NCBI GenBank assembly: GCA_020216925.1
Contig: JAIWOL010000095.1
Span: 1-19,195, forward strand
From: Thiobacillus sp.
Lineage (GTDB): Bacteria; Pseudomonadota; Gammaproteobacteria; Burkholderiales; Thiobacillaceae
Reading direction: 5' to 3'
DNA length: 19,195 nucleotides
Position numbers and translations under genes: made by a program. The notes under the pieces are model-generated. The model saw only the letters and a program-made list of their open reading frames with translations. It had not been told where the DNA came from and did no database searches. Below, one piece after another: positions 7,543 to 17,758 of this stretch. Position 1 is the stretch's first letter. Every line of letters begins with the position of its first letter.

Positions 7543-9692
7543 CAGGCAGCCTTTCTTTCATGCCGTCGCCAGGCGACGAACGCGGGCGTGACGAGCGCGA
7601 CCAGCGCAAGCCCGCCCAGGGCGATGGGCCACAGCACCGGCCGGTTCCATTCGGCGCGCTTGTCCGCACGCAGCACCGGATCGACACGGCGGTATTTGAG
7701 GGTGTTGTTGGCCATCAGGTTGGGTTTCACGTTCTTTACCCAGTCATGGCGCAGGCCGAAGGATTTGGGGTAATAAGCGAAGACCCATGGCGCATCGCGC
7801 CGCACGATCGTCAGCATCTGCTCGATGATGGCCTGGCGTTCAGGGCCGTTGTCCATGTCCTTCATGCGTTCGAACAGGCGGTTGAATTCCGGGTTGTCGT
7901 AGTTCGCCGCATTCTCGCCACCCGAGCCCACCTTCTTGTGCGGCCCGTAGAGCAGGAAGAAAAAATTCTCGGGGTCGGGATAATCCGCATTCCAGCCCCA
8001 CTCGAAAAGTTGCGCGTTGCCCTTGCGGATTTTGTCCTGAAAGCGGTTGTAGTCGGTGCCGCGCACCACCAGCTGAACGTTGAGCTTGCCGAGCTGTTTT
8101 TTGATCCAGTCGAGCCGTGACTTGGCGTCCGGGCCGCTTGCCATGGTGTCGAAATACAGCACCAGCGGCTCGCCGGTCCTGGCGTGACGCCCATTGGGAT
8201 ATCCGGCTTCGGCGAGCAGTTTTTTGGCATCCCCGATCGGCCGGCGGACGATGCGCTGCCCCTCTGCGCGGTAAACGTAAGGGTTAAGCCCCGCCACGCC
8301 CTCTACATGACCAAAGATGCCCGGCGGGATCGGTCCCTGTGCCGGAATGCCGCGTCCATTCAAAAAGATGGAAATGAATTCCTCGTAATCGAGGGCAATG
8401 GAAATCGCCTGCCGCAGTTTTTGCCGCTCCGGCGCAAGCCCGCCGATGACGGGATCGAGCATGTTGAAGCCCACATACCAGAGCGAGGTCTGTACGCTGG
8501 TGATGAGCCGGATGCCCTTGTCGCGCATGGCATCGGTGAGCTGCGGATCGCCGTCTGCGGAGAACTGCACCGCCTGATCGAAGCTGTCCGAACTGATGCC
8601 CGAGCTGTCGTAATAGCCCTGCAGGAACTTGCTCCAGTAGGGTATGGTTTCCTTTTCCAGGCTGAAGACGGCCTCGTCGACAAGCGGCAGAGGTTTGCCC
8701 GCATCCGCCAGCAAACCCGCTGCGCGGTCGGCGGCATCGCCCTCGGTCGGATAGGTTTCGCCATGGAAATTGGGATTTTTCTTCAGCACCATGCGGCGGT
8801 TGGGATCGTTTTCGGCCAGGTAGAACGGCCCTGTCCCGACCGGTTGCCAGTCGAGTGTGAAATTGTGTTCGGCCATACCGGGCTGGCTGTAGAACACTTC
8901 CGCTTCCCACGGGATCGGGGCAAAAAACGGCATCGCAAGCCAGTAGAGAAACTGCGGGTACTTGCCTTTTATGCGGATGCGATAGGTGTGGTCATCGACG
9001 ACCTCGGCACCCGCAAGCTGAAACGCATTGAGGTCGAGCGGCCGGCCTGGCTGCGCCCTGGTGGCTTTTTCCAGCGCTGCGCCCAACTCCCTGAGGCCGA
9101 CGATGTGCTCGCTCATCAGGCCGAAGATGGGCGAGCTCAGCGCAGGGTGGGCGAGACGCTTGATCTGGTACACATAATCGGCTGCCACCAGCTCGCGCGT
9201 ACCGGTGTATTCGAAATCTGCAATCTGGCCTTTACCGGCGACATCCGCTGCACGCATGGCATGGTAACGGTAACGGCCGCTGTCATCCTGCGCGAACGCA
9301 GGGTGCGGCTGATAGCGGATACCTGGCCGGATGCGAATCTCGTACACGCTCTCGGCGATGGCGGCGGACGGCGCGCTGTCCGGCAGAGCCCGCCCCGCAG
9401 CATCGAAATACCGTGGCTTGGGCACGGACTCGGCCGTGAGCGGAATCAGTTCGTAGGGACGTTTGAGGAAATGGTACTGCAGCGGAGGTTCATAGATCTG
9501 GCCCGTGAATTCGACTTCGTTCGCGCTGTAGGAGCGCGCGGGGTCGAGATGCTTGGGCCGTTCGCCAAAGGCGCTGTAGACCGCGTTGGCCTGCGCGTCC
9601 CGGCCGGGATAGGGGTTGTTCCAGTCGCCGCCGGAACAGCCTGCCAACAGGCCCGTCCCGACACACAGCAGCATGGCTCCGATGCGAATCAT
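7542..9692 (-). CDS. Peptide-type substrate-binding lipoprotein with C-terminal membrane anchor
   Basis: This is the first gene of the transporter operon, a 716-aa family 5 extracellular solute-binding protein, longer than the ~530-600 aa usual for OppA/YejA. A lipoprotein signal occupies residues 1-19 with lipobox L16-A17-G18-C19. The +2 residue is Ser. The binding domain spans about 40-610, with the family hallmark 'PVGTGPFYLAEN' at 284-295. The last 33 residues are unusual: a hydrophobic helix (about 687-708) followed by the basic tail 'RRHERK', predicting a second anchor in the inner membrane. I chose the ATG at 9692 because it directly starts the lipoprotein signal. The frame is open to 9755 but would bury the signal. 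No Shine-Dalgarno sequence is visible. A promoter-like pair ends only about seven bases upstream, so the mRNA may be nearly leaderless. Peptide binding is inferred from the family and the operon. Confidence 0.92.
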   Translation of the reverse strand: MIRIGAMLLCVGTGLLAGCSGGDWNNPYPGRDAQANAVYSAFGERPKHLDPARSYSANEVEFTGQIYEPPLQYHFLKRPYELIPLTAESVPKPRYFDAAGRALPDSAPSAAIAESVYEIRIRPGIRYQPHPAFAQDDSGRYRYHAMRAADVAGKGQIADFEYTGTRELVAADYVYQIKRLAHPALSSPIFGLMSEHIVGLRELGAALEKATRAQPGRPLDLNAFQLAGAEVVDDHTYRIRIKGKYPQFLYWLAMPFFAPIPWEAEVFYSQPGMAEHNFTLDWQPVGTGPFYLAENDPNRRMVLKKNPNFHGETYPTEGDAADRAAGLLADAGKPLPLVDEAVFSLEKETIPYWSKFLQGYYDSSGISSDSFDQAVQFSADGDPQLTDAMRDKGIRLITSVQTSLWYVGFNMLDPVIGGLAPERQKLRQAISIALDYEEFISIFLNGRGIPAQGPIPPGIFGHVEGVAGLNPYVYRAEGQRIVRRPIGDAKKLLAEAGYPNGRHARTGEPLVLYFDTMASGPDAKSRLDWIKKQLGKLNVQLVVRGTDYNRFQDKIRKGNAQLFEWGWNADYPDPENFFFLLYGPHKKVGSGGENAANYDNPEFNRLFERMKDMDNGPERQAIIEQMLTIVRRDAPWVFAYYPKSFGLRHDWVKNVKPNLMANNTLKYRRVDPVLRADKRAEWNRPVLWPIALGGLALVALVTPAFVAWRRHERKAA

Positions 9693-9698
9693 GCGGCA

Positions 9699-9727
9699 AG
9701 TGTACCCAAGCGCGGGGCCACCGTCAG
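9699..9727 (-). promoter_or_regulatory. Putative sigma-70 promoter of the ABC transporter operon
   Basis: On the minus strand, CTGACG (9722-9727) and TACACT (9699-9704) are separated by 17 bases. Each matches four of six consensus positions. Transcription would begin almost at the ATG (9692), implying a very short or absent leader, in keeping with the missing Shine-Dalgarno sequence. Confidence 0.4.
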
Positions 9728-9731
9728 CCGT

Positions 9732-9737
9732 TATAAT
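9732..9737 (+). promoter_or_regulatory. -10 element of the fabI promoter
   Basis: A perfect TATAAT is followed by TTGCG and lies 32 bases before the fabI ATG. No good -35 hexamer is found at the usual distance, so activator help or a weak promoter is possible. The divergent transporter promoter lies within the same 77-bp spacer. Confidence 0.55.
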
Positions 9738-9769
9738 TTGCGCACTCCAATTCACACGAAAGCATCTCC

Positions 9770-10552
9770 ATGGGTTTTCTTGCGGGCAAACGCATCCTGA
9801 TCACCGGTGTCATTTCCAATCGTTCCATTGCCTACGGCATTGCCTCGGTCTGCAAGCGCGAAGGCGCAGAACTGGCTTTCACCTATCAGGGAGAACGCAT
9901 CAAGGATCGCGTCACCGAATTCGCTGCCGAATTCGGTTCGACGCTCGTGTTTCCCTGCGATGTATCGAGCGACGAACAGATCAGCGATCTCTTCGCACAA
10001 CTCGGCCGGCACTGGGATGGCCTCGACGGACTGGTGCATTCGATTGCATTCGCGCCGCGCGAAGCTCTTGCAGGCGATTATCTTTCCGCCGTTACGCGCG
10101 AAAACTTCCGCATCGCGCACGACATCAGCTCCTACAGCTTTGCCGCACTGGCCAAGGCCGCCCTGCCCATGATGGAAGGCCGCCCCGCTGCCCTGCTCAC
10201 TTTGTCGTATCTGGGCGCCATTCGTTCCGCCCCCAACTACAACGTGATGGGGCTCGCCAAAGCCAGCCTGGAATCCAATGTCTACTACATGGCCCAAAGC
10301 CTTGGGCCCAAGGGTATCCGCGTCAATGCAGTCTCGGCCGGGCCGATCAAGACGCTGGCCGCCTCCGGCATTGCCAATTTTGGCGAGAAGATGGACCTGG
10401 TCTCGAAGAATGCCCCGCTGCGCCGCAACGTCACCATCGAGGAAGTCGGCAATGCCGCGGCTTTCCTGCTCTCCGAACTGGCGTCGGGTATCACCGGCGA
10501 AATCACCTACGTCGACGCAGGTTTCAACACCACGGTGGGCGGATCGGACTGA
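9770..10552 (+). CDS. fabI: Enoyl-[acyl-carrier-protein] reductase (NADH)
   Basis: FabI carries out the last reduction of each fatty-acid elongation cycle, turning trans-2-enoyl-ACP into acyl-ACP with NADH in the cytoplasm. It is the target of triclosan. The 260-aa protein matches the family length. The N-terminal '[20 protein letters not shown]' (6-25) is the atypical Rossmann nucleotide-binding motif of FabI. The active-site residues are Y147 (in SYLGA), Y157 and K164, the last two in the Y-x6-K arrangement. '[13 protein letters not shown]', the substrate-loop region, follows. The ATG at 9770 has only a weak ribosome-binding site but is the expected start by family comparison. The gene is transcribed alone from the TATAAT box upstream and ends at a strong hairpin shared with ppiD. 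No truncation is seen. Confidence 0.97.
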   Translation: MGFLAGKRILITGVISNRSIAYGIASVCKREGAELAFTYQGERIKDRVTEFAAEFGSTLVFPCDVSSDEQISDLFAQLGRHWDGLDGLVHSIAFAPREALAGDYLSAVTRENFRIAHDISSYSFAALAKAALPMMEGRPAALLTLSYLGAIRSAPNYNVMGLAKASLESNVYYMAQSLGPKGIRVNAVSAGPIKTLAASGIANFGEKMDLVSKNAPLRRNVTIEEVGNAAAFLLSELASGITGEITYVDAGFNTTVGGSD

Positions 10553-10563
10553 CAGCCAACAGC

Positions 10564-10603
10564 CCCCATGAAAAACGCGCCCTGTGGCGCGTTTTTCATG
10601 GGG
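10564..10603. terminator. Bidirectional terminator between convergent fabI and ppiD
   Basis: A perfect 18-bp inverted repeat (10564-10581 with 10586-10603) closes a CTGT loop. The core is CGCGCC/GGCGCG flanked by A5 on one side and T5 on the other. Either strand therefore gives a GC-rich hairpin followed by a U run, fitting termination of fabI from the left and ppiD from the right. Confidence 0.92.
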
Positions 10604-10618
10604 AAACTCCAGTGGGCA

Positions 10619-12514
10619 TCAACGCCCCTCGACTGCATTCGCCTTGATCTCGACTTTTTGCGCGGCTTTCGCCAGTCCCGCCATCGCCTGGAGATCCGCG
10701 CGCTGCTGCGCTTGCAGCACACCGGACTCGATCGACGACGCCAACATCGGATCGGGGCTGGCGGCGTCGATCACACGGGTAATCCGCACCAGCCGGTAAC
10801 TGCCATCCGGGCGCATGAAACCGGTATATGCAGGCAGCTTGTCGGTCCGCGTGCGGAACACAGCCTTGGCTCCCACGGGATCGAGAATCTCGCCTGGCTG
10901 CCGCCCCACCACGCTGAAGCCGGACCAATTCAGCGCGGGCTCGTTGCCTTTATCCAGCGCCTCCATCAACGCCTTGCCCTTGCCGACGAGCAGCGCAACG
11001 CTCTGCTCGGCGCGCAGCCTGGACTCGATCAGCGGTGCAACCTCGGCCAGAGGCTTCAGACGCGCGGCTCGATAATCGGTCACGCGTGCCGCTACCAGAG
11101 TGCCAGGCCGGATTTCCATGGCCTCGGTGTTCTGCCTGCTCTTGATGCTGTCCGCGCTGAAAAGCGCTTGGGAAAGCGCCTTGTTGTCAAATGGCGGAGG
11201 CGGCACCTTGACGCTCATCCAGCCGCTTTTCAGGATGGGCGACTTGACTGCATCGGCCGCAGCTTGCAGGGAACCGGCGTTTTCGTACACGAGGTTGCCG
11301 AACGTTTCCGCCATGTCCGCAAACCGCTTCTGCGCCATCTGCCTGCGCAGCGCCTCGACGATATCCGCGCGCACCTGGGCCAGCGGAACAGTCTGTCCGG
11401 CCTGAATGCCATCGAGCCTGATGATGTGATAACCAAAATCGGATTCCACCGGCCCGCGAATCTCACCCGGTTTCATGGCGAACACGGCATCCTCGAATGG
11501 CTTCACCATCATGCCGCGACCAAAGCTTCCCAGGCTGCCACCCTGTTCGGCCGAACCCGGATCCTGCGATTTTTCACGTGCGAGCTCGGCAAAGCGTGCA
11601 GGCGTTTTCTGCAGGATCTGATACAGCGATTCTGCCTCGGCCTTGGCTTTGGCTCGCACGGCGGGGGCTGCGGACTTGTCGACTGCAATCAGAATGTGGC
11701 TGGCAGCACGCTGTTCCGGTTGGGCAAATTGCGCTGCCTGCGTCCTGTAATACTCGTCGATCTGCTGCTCGGTGACGGCGATCCCCGATGCAACCGTGGC
11801 CAGATCGAGTACAACATATTCGGCCTGGATTTGCTCCGGCTCGGTGAAGGCAGGCTTGTTCGCCTGGTAGTAACGTTCGATGTCGGCTGGAGTGACCTTG
11901 ATTTCGGCCGCCACCGAGGAAGCCGGCAGGTCGACCCAGGCGATTTCACGCTGCTGGGCGACAAGACGGACCAGACCGGCAAGCATCTCGCGCGACGGAA
12001 ATGACGCAAGCGTCGCCGGGCTCGTCATGGTCTCCAGCATGAAGGCCTGGCGCAATTCCGTTTCAAATTGCGAAGGTGTGCGTCCGTTCTGTTTCAGCAC
12101 CGCCTCATAGCGTTCGCGCGAGAATTTTCCGTCTTGCTGGAATGCAGGAATCTGCGCCAGGGTCATGGCCAGATGACTGTCGGGTGCGGCTAGTTTCAGC
12201 TTCTGCGCTTCCTGCAGCAGGGCAAGACGTTCGGTCATGCTGTCGAGCACCTGCTGGCGGAAGTCACGCGTTTCCGCTACGGCCGGATCAAAAGCAGGCC
12301 CCATCGCTTCTCGCATGCGATCGGTCTGTGTACGCACCGCTTCGGCCAGTGCGTCACGCGAGATGTCCATTTCGCCAACCTTGGCGATGGCCCCTCCCGT
12401 GCGGTCGCCCTGCATGTAGGTGTCGAGACCGAACAGGGCAAAGGTTACCGCGATCAACCCCAGGATCACCTTGGCCAACCAGCCTTGGGCGTGTTTGCGA
12501 ATCGCTTCGAGCAC
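10619..12514 (-). CDS. ppiD: Membrane-anchored periplasmic chaperone / peptidyl-prolyl isomerase PpiD
   Basis: PpiD is tethered to the inner membrane near the Sec translocon and helps proteins emerging into the periplasm to fold. The 631 aa fit the family (about 620-640). A single N-terminal membrane helix spans about 14-32, after 'MLEAIRKHAQGWLAK'. A SurA-like chaperone domain covers roughly 35-260. A parvulin rotamase domain covers about 270-368, with 'ASHILI' at 271-276, 'GGSLGSFGRGMM' at 325-336 and 'DFGYHIIRLD' at 359-368. The C-terminal SurA-like part follows. The start is GTG at 12514, preceded by a good GGAGTGAG ribosome-binding site. The gene lies behind hupB and two tRNAs, separated from them by a terminator, so it needs its own promoter. 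I could not identify one convincingly in 12515-12600. Confidence 0.94.
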   Translation of the reverse strand: MLEAIRKHAQGWLAKVILGLIAVTFALFGLDTYMQGDRTGGAIAKVGEMDISRDALAEAVRTQTDRMREAMGPAFDPAVAETRDFRQQVLDSMTERLALLQEAQKLKLAAPDSHLAMTLAQIPAFQQDGKFSRERYEAVLKQNGRTPSQFETELRQAFMLETMTSPATLASFPSREMLAGLVRLVAQQREIAWVDLPASSVAAEIKVTPADIERYYQANKPAFTEPEQIQAEYVVLDLATVASGIAVTEQQIDEYYRTQAAQFAQPEQRAASHILIAVDKSAAPAVRAKAKAEAESLYQILQKTPARFAELAREKSQDPGSAEQGGSLGSFGRGMMVKPFEDAVFAMKPGEIRGPVESDFGYHIIRLDGIQAGQTVPLAQVRADIVEALRRQMAQKRFADMAETFGNLVYENAGSLQAAADAVKSPILKSGWMSVKVPPPPFDNKALSQALFSADSIKSRQNTEAMEIRPGTLVAARVTDYRAARLKPLAEVAPLIESRLRAEQSVALLVGKGKALMEALDKGNEPALNWSGFSVVGRQPGEILDPVGAKAVFRTRTDKLPAYTGFMRPDGSYRLVRITRVIDAASPDPMLASSIESGVLQAQQRADLQAMAGLAKAAQKVEIKANAVEGR

Positions 12515-12600
12515 AGCTCACTCCAATCAATCATCAACGCGTATTTTCGCGCACTTTGAGTTAAACGTCTTGCCCCGATGTAATGACGGGAACATAAATG

Positions 12601-12630
12601 AAAAAAGGCGAACTTGCGTTCGCCTTTTTT
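12601..12630 (-). terminator. Rho-independent terminator of the tRNA-Val/tRNA-Asp transcript
   Basis: Perfect 12-bp arms (12601-12612 with 12619-12630) close a six-base loop. The A6/T6 ends give a U run on either strand. It lies five bases behind the 3' end of tRNA-Asp. Confidence 0.9.
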
Positions 12631-12635
12631 GATGT

Positions 12636-12712
12636 TGGCGGAGTGGACGGGACTCGAACCCGCGACCCCCGGCGTGACAGGCCGGTATTCTAACCAACTG
12701 AACTACCACTCC
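12636..12712 (-). tRNA. tRNA-Asp (anticodon GTC), CCA encoded
   Basis: The reverse complement folds into a standard 77-nt cloverleaf with acceptor GGAGTGG/CCACTCC, discriminator G and encoded CCA (12636-12638). Anticodon GTC is at 12678-12676. The sequence closely follows the known bacterial tRNA-Asp pattern. It lies 37 bases behind tRNA-Val, with which it is likely cotranscribed. Confidence 0.97.
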
Positions 12713-12749
12713 CTATACTGCTGACTGCGTGTGTTTTTATGCACTGAGC

Positions 12750-12825
12750 TGGTGGGTGCTGAGGGGCTCGAACCCCCGACATTCGCCTTGTAAGGGCGAC
12801 GCTCTACCAGCTGAGCTAAGCACCC
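12750..12825 (-). tRNA. tRNA-Val (anticodon TAC), CCA encoded
   Basis: The reverse complement gives a 76-nt cloverleaf: acceptor GGGTGCT/AGCACCC, anticodon loop with TAC, T loop TTCGAGC, discriminator A (12753) and CCA (12750-12752). It reads GUA and related Val codons. It is the first gene of the tRNA pair. Confidence 0.97.
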
Positions 12826-12838
12826 GGCAAAGACCAAA

Positions 12839-12868
12839 ATTCTACAATATTTTTCCGGGCCTTGCCAA
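12839..12868 (-). promoter_or_regulatory. Putative sigma-70 promoter of the tRNA-Val/tRNA-Asp pair
   Basis: On the minus strand, TTGGCA (12863-12868) and TAGAAT (12839-12844) are 18 bases apart, each one base off consensus. The box ends 13 bases before the mature tRNA-Val 5' end. It lies in the spacer after hupB, where I see no clear terminator, so read-through from hupB is also possible. Confidence 0.55.
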
Positions 12869-12883
12869 ATGCAAAATGACTTT

Positions 12884-13156
12884 TTAGTTGATGGCGTCTT
12901 TCAGGCCCTTGCCGGCGCGGAACTTCGGCACCTTGGCTGCCTTGATCTTGATCGAGGCGCCAGTACGCGGGTTGCGGCCGGTGCGTGCAGCGCGCTTGCC
13001 AACATAGAAGCTGCCAAAACCCACCAGCGTAACCATGTCGCCTTTTTTCAGCGCCTTTTTCACTGCCTCGACAGCGGCATCCAGCGCACGGCCTGCAGCA
13101 GCTTTGGAAATGTCTGCGGAGTCGGCAATGGCATCAATCAATTCGGATTTGTTCAC
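12884..13156 (-). CDS. hupB: DNA-binding protein HU (beta type)
   Basis: HU is a small dimeric nucleoid protein that bends DNA and helps replication, repair and gene regulation. The 90-aa protein is full length. It starts '[11 protein letters not shown]', with the two N-terminal dimerisation helices to about residue 40. The saddle strand '[11 protein letters not shown]' is at 42-52. The DNA-intercalating arm '[10 protein letters not shown]' is at 57-66, with the key R61-N62-P63. The start is GTG at 13156, preceded by AAGGGGA. A strong promoter stands about 48 bases upstream and lon ends before it at a terminator, so hupB has its own transcript. I call it the hupB ortholog from its place directly after lon, the order also found in enteric bacteria. 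Confidence 0.96.
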   Translation of the reverse strand: MNKSELIDAIADSADISKAAAGRALDAAVEAVKKALKKGDMVTLVGFGSFYVGKRAARTGRNPRTGASIKIKAAKVPKFRAGKGLKDAIN

Positions 13157-13203
13157 GTGTTATCCCCTTCACTCAAGTGGCACAGGAAAACCCTGTGGGC
13201 GCT

Positions 13204-13233
13204 TTTATAGCAACCCGCAAAACCTTGTGTCAA
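13204..13233 (-). promoter_or_regulatory. Strong sigma-70 promoter of hupB
   Basis: On the minus strand a perfect -35 TTGACA (13228-13233) and TATAAA (13204-13209) are separated by 18 bases. This is the best consensus promoter in the window, as expected for an abundant nucleoid protein. Confidence 0.85.
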
Positions 13234-13253
13234 GCGGTTTTCCGGGCGATGGG

Positions 13254-13282
13254 CAAAAAAATCCCGCGTCTGGCGCGGGATT
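13254..13282 (-). terminator. Rho-independent terminator of lon
   Basis: Nine-base arms AATCCCGCG (13260-13268) and CGCGGGATT (13274-13282) are followed on the minus strand by a run of seven T. It lies 23 bases behind the lon stop and just ahead of the hupB promoter. Confidence 0.9.
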
Positions 13283-13305
13283 CGGAGGGGGTGGTTAAAA
13301 TATAC

Positions 13306-15723
<2,418 letters not shown>

Positions 15724-15776
15724 GTTTTCCTGGTCTGGTTGAGGAAAGGATGCGCGGGGTGACCACGCACATCCGC

Positions 15777-15804
15777 ATATCGGGGGCCTGGTAACAAATT
15801 CAAG
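15777..15804 (-). promoter_or_regulatory. Putative heat-shock (sigma-32-type) promoter of lon
   Basis: On the minus strand CTTGAA (15799-15804) and CCCCGATAT (15777-15785) are separated by 13 bases. This closely resembles the RpoH consensus CTTGAAA-N-CCCCATNT, with one extra G in the -10 element. lon is a known RpoH target in other proteobacteria. It lies about 54 bases before the lon start. Confidence 0.55.
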
Positions 15805-15805
15805 G

Positions 15806-15824
15806 GGTGGCGCGCCGCGCCACC
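15806..15824 (-). terminator. Perfect hairpin after clpX, possible weak terminator
   Basis: GGTGGCGCG (15806-15814) and CGCGCCACC (15816-15824) are perfect complements with one central base, so the actual loop would be formed by opening a few GC pairs. It begins five bases after the clpX stop. The downstream minus-strand sequence has only scattered T, so termination may be partial. It directly abuts the putative lon -35 box. Confidence 0.5.
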
Positions 15825-15829
15825 GGAGA

Positions 15830-17101
15830 TCAAGCGCCGGCCGCGAGCGGGTGGTCGCCCTGTTCGGAATAAATCAGCAAGGGTTTGCCTTCGCCGGTGA
15901 TGAGGTTGTTGTCCACCACCACCTTGCTCACGCCCTTGAGGGAAGGCAAGTCATACATGGTGTCGAGCAGCGCATGCTCGATGATCGAGCGCAAGCCGCG
16001 TGCGCCGGTGCGCCGAGCCAGCGCGCGTTTGGCAATCGCGCCCAGCGCGTCGTCGCGGAACTCGAGTTCAACGCCTTCCATCTTGAACAGTTTGGCAAAC
16101 TGCTTGGTCAGCGCGTTTTTCGGTTCGGTCAGGATCTGAACCAGTGCAGCTTCGTCCAGCTCATCCAGAGTCGCCACAACCGGCAGGCGACCGACAAACT
16201 CCGGGATGAGCCCATACTTGATCAAATCTTCGGGCTCGACCTGATGCAGCAGTTCGGCGTCGCGTTTGGTCTCGTCAACGTTCTTGACCTGGGCGCCAAA
16301 GCCGATTCCACCCTTTTCCGTGCGGCCACGAATGACCTTTTCCAGGCCGCTGAAAGCGCCGCCGCAGATGAACAGAATGTTGCTGGTGTCCACCTGAACG
16401 AATTCCTGGTTCGGGTGCTTGCGCCCGCCTTGCGGCGGCACCGATGCCGTGGTGCCTTCAATCAGCTTGAGTAGCGCTTGTTGCACACCTTCGCCCGAGA
16501 CATCGCGGGTGATCGAGGGATTGTCCGACTTGCGCGAAATCTTGTCGATTTCGTCTATGTAGACGATGCCCTGCTTGGCCTTGTCAACGTCGTAGTCGCA
16601 TTTCTGCAGCAGCTTCTGGATGATGTTCTCGACATCCTCGCCCACATATCCCGCCTCGGTCAGCGTGGTGGCGTCGGCGATCACGAAAGGCACGTTCAGC
16701 AGCCGCGCCAGGGTCTGGGCCAGCAGGGTTTTCCCCGAACCCGTCGGGCCGATCAGCAGGATGTTCGACTTGGCGAGCTCGACATCTCCGTTGCCGGCAT
16801 TGCTGCGCAAACGCTTGTAATGGTTGTAAACCGCCACGGCGAGGGCTTTTTTGGCCTGCCCCTGACCAATCACGTACTGGTCGAGGATGCCGCTGATTTC
16901 GTGCGGCGTCGGCAATTCGGAACCAGAGGATTTCTGGCTGTCCGCCTGCTGGATTTCCTCGCGAATGATGTCGTTGCACAACTCGACACATTCGTCGCAA
17001 ATGAATACCGACGGACCGGCAATCAGCTTACGTACTTCGTGCTGGCTTTTGCCGCAAAAGGAGCAGTAGAGAAGTTTGTCGCCGGAGCCTTTGTCTGCCA
17101 T
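15830..17101 (-). CDS. clpX: ClpXP protease ATP-binding unfoldase ClpX
   Basis: ClpX is a hexameric AAA+ unfoldase that recognises tagged substrates and threads them into ClpP. The 423-aa length matches the family. The zinc-binding domain has C13, C16, C35 and C38. Walker A 'GPTGSGKT' is at 118-125, the pore-1 loop 'GYVGED' at 151-156 and Walker B 'YIDEIDK' at 181-187. The RKH loop is at 227-229, and 'IGF' at 266-268 is the tripeptide that docks on ClpP. The set shows a working ClpP partner. The start at 17101 has AAGGA upstream with good spacing. It lies 24 bases after clpP, so the two are surely cotranscribed. Confidence 0.97.
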   Translation of the reverse strand: MADKGSGDKLLYCSFCGKSQHEVRKLIAGPSVFICDECVELCNDIIREEIQQADSQKSSGSELPTPHEISGILDQYVIGQGQAKKALAVAVYNHYKRLRSNAGNGDVELAKSNILLIGPTGSGKTLLAQTLARLLNVPFVIADATTLTEAGYVGEDVENIIQKLLQKCDYDVDKAKQGIVYIDEIDKISRKSDNPSITRDVSGEGVQQALLKLIEGTTASVPPQGGRKHPNQEFVQVDTSNILFICGGAFSGLEKVIRGRTEKGGIGFGAQVKNVDETKRDAELLHQVEPEDLIKYGLIPEFVGRLPVVATLDELDEAALVQILTEPKNALTKQFAKLFKMEGVELEFRDDALGAIAKRALARRTGARGLRSIIEHALLDTMYDLPSLKGVSKVVVDNNLITGEGKPLLIYSEQGDHPLAAGA

Positions 17102-17125
17102 TGCTTTTCCTTGCTTGAATCCCGC

Positions 17126-17758
17126 TTACGCTTCGACGCGGCTGGTGAGCACCTTGTCGACCAGGCCGTATTTCATCGAATCTTCTGCGCTCATGAAATT
17201 GTCGCGATCCGTATCGCGTTCGATGGCTTCGATGCTTTGGCCGGTGTGCTTGGCCAGCATCTCGTTGAGACGTGCTTTCAGGTAAAGAATTTCCTTGGCA
17301 TGGATTTCGATATCCGAAGCCTGTCCCTGGAACCCGCCCAAGGGCTGATGAATCATGACGCGGGAGTTCGGCAGGCAGTAGCGTTTGCCCTTGGCTCCCG
17401 CTGTCAGCAGAAAGGCTCCCATGCTGGCGGCCTGGCCGATGCACAGCGTCGACACGTCAGGCTTGATGAACTGCATCGTGTCATAGATGGCCAGCCCCGC
17501 GGACACCGAACCGCCGGGAGAATTGATGTAGAAATAAATGTCCTTGTCGGGGTTTTCCGATTCCAGAAACAGCATCTGGGCCACGACGAGGTTGGCGGTA
17601 GCATCGTTGACCGGCCCCACCAGAAAGATCACACGCTCCTTGAGCAGGCGTGAATAGATGTCATAGGCACGCTCGCCGCGGCCGCTCTGTTCGACGACCA
17701 TGGGGACGAGCCCCAAACCCTGCGGATCAAAGGTCTTGCGTTCGTATTCAATGTGCAT
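17126..17758 (-). CDS. clpP: ATP-dependent Clp protease proteolytic subunit ClpP
   Basis: ClpP is a serine protease that forms a tetradecameric barrel and degrades proteins delivered by ClpX or ClpA. The 210-aa protein is full length, including a short N-terminal propeptide region. The catalytic triad is S112 (in 'GQAASMGAF'), H137 ('MIHQPLGG') and D186 ('DTDRDNF'). The glycine-rich oxyanion segment '[11 protein letters not shown]' is at 78-88. The ATG at 17758 shares its A with the TGA of the upstream trigger factor gene (TGATG), so translation may be coupled to tig. The E. coli genes are instead separated by a spacer. The first ~15 residues differ from well-known ClpPs, which is common in this region. 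Confidence 0.97.
   Translation of the reverse strand: MHIEYERKTFDPQGLGLVPMVVEQSGRGERAYDIYSRLLKERVIFLVGPVNDATANLVVAQMLFLESENPDKDIYFYINSPGGSVSAGLAIYDTMQFIKPDVSTLCIGQAASMGAFLLTAGAKGKRYCLPNSRVMIHQPLGGFQGQASDIEIHAKEILYLKARLNEMLAKHTGQSIEAIERDTDRDNFMSAEDSMKYGLVDKVLTSRVEA

Noticed and set aside
8184..9800. Plus-strand ORF of 538 aa opposite the substrate-binding gene
   Set aside because: It is a shadow of a well-supported lipoprotein gene. It has no family features, and it runs across the divergent promoter region into fabI.
10568..12004. Plus-strand ORF of 478 aa opposite ppiD
   Set aside because: It starts inside the fabI/ppiD terminator hairpin, shows no domains and lies antisense to a clear PpiD.
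12515..12600. Promoter for ppiD
   Set aside because: A TTTAAC-like -35 is visible, but the matching -10 (TACGCG) is too poor to list as a feature.
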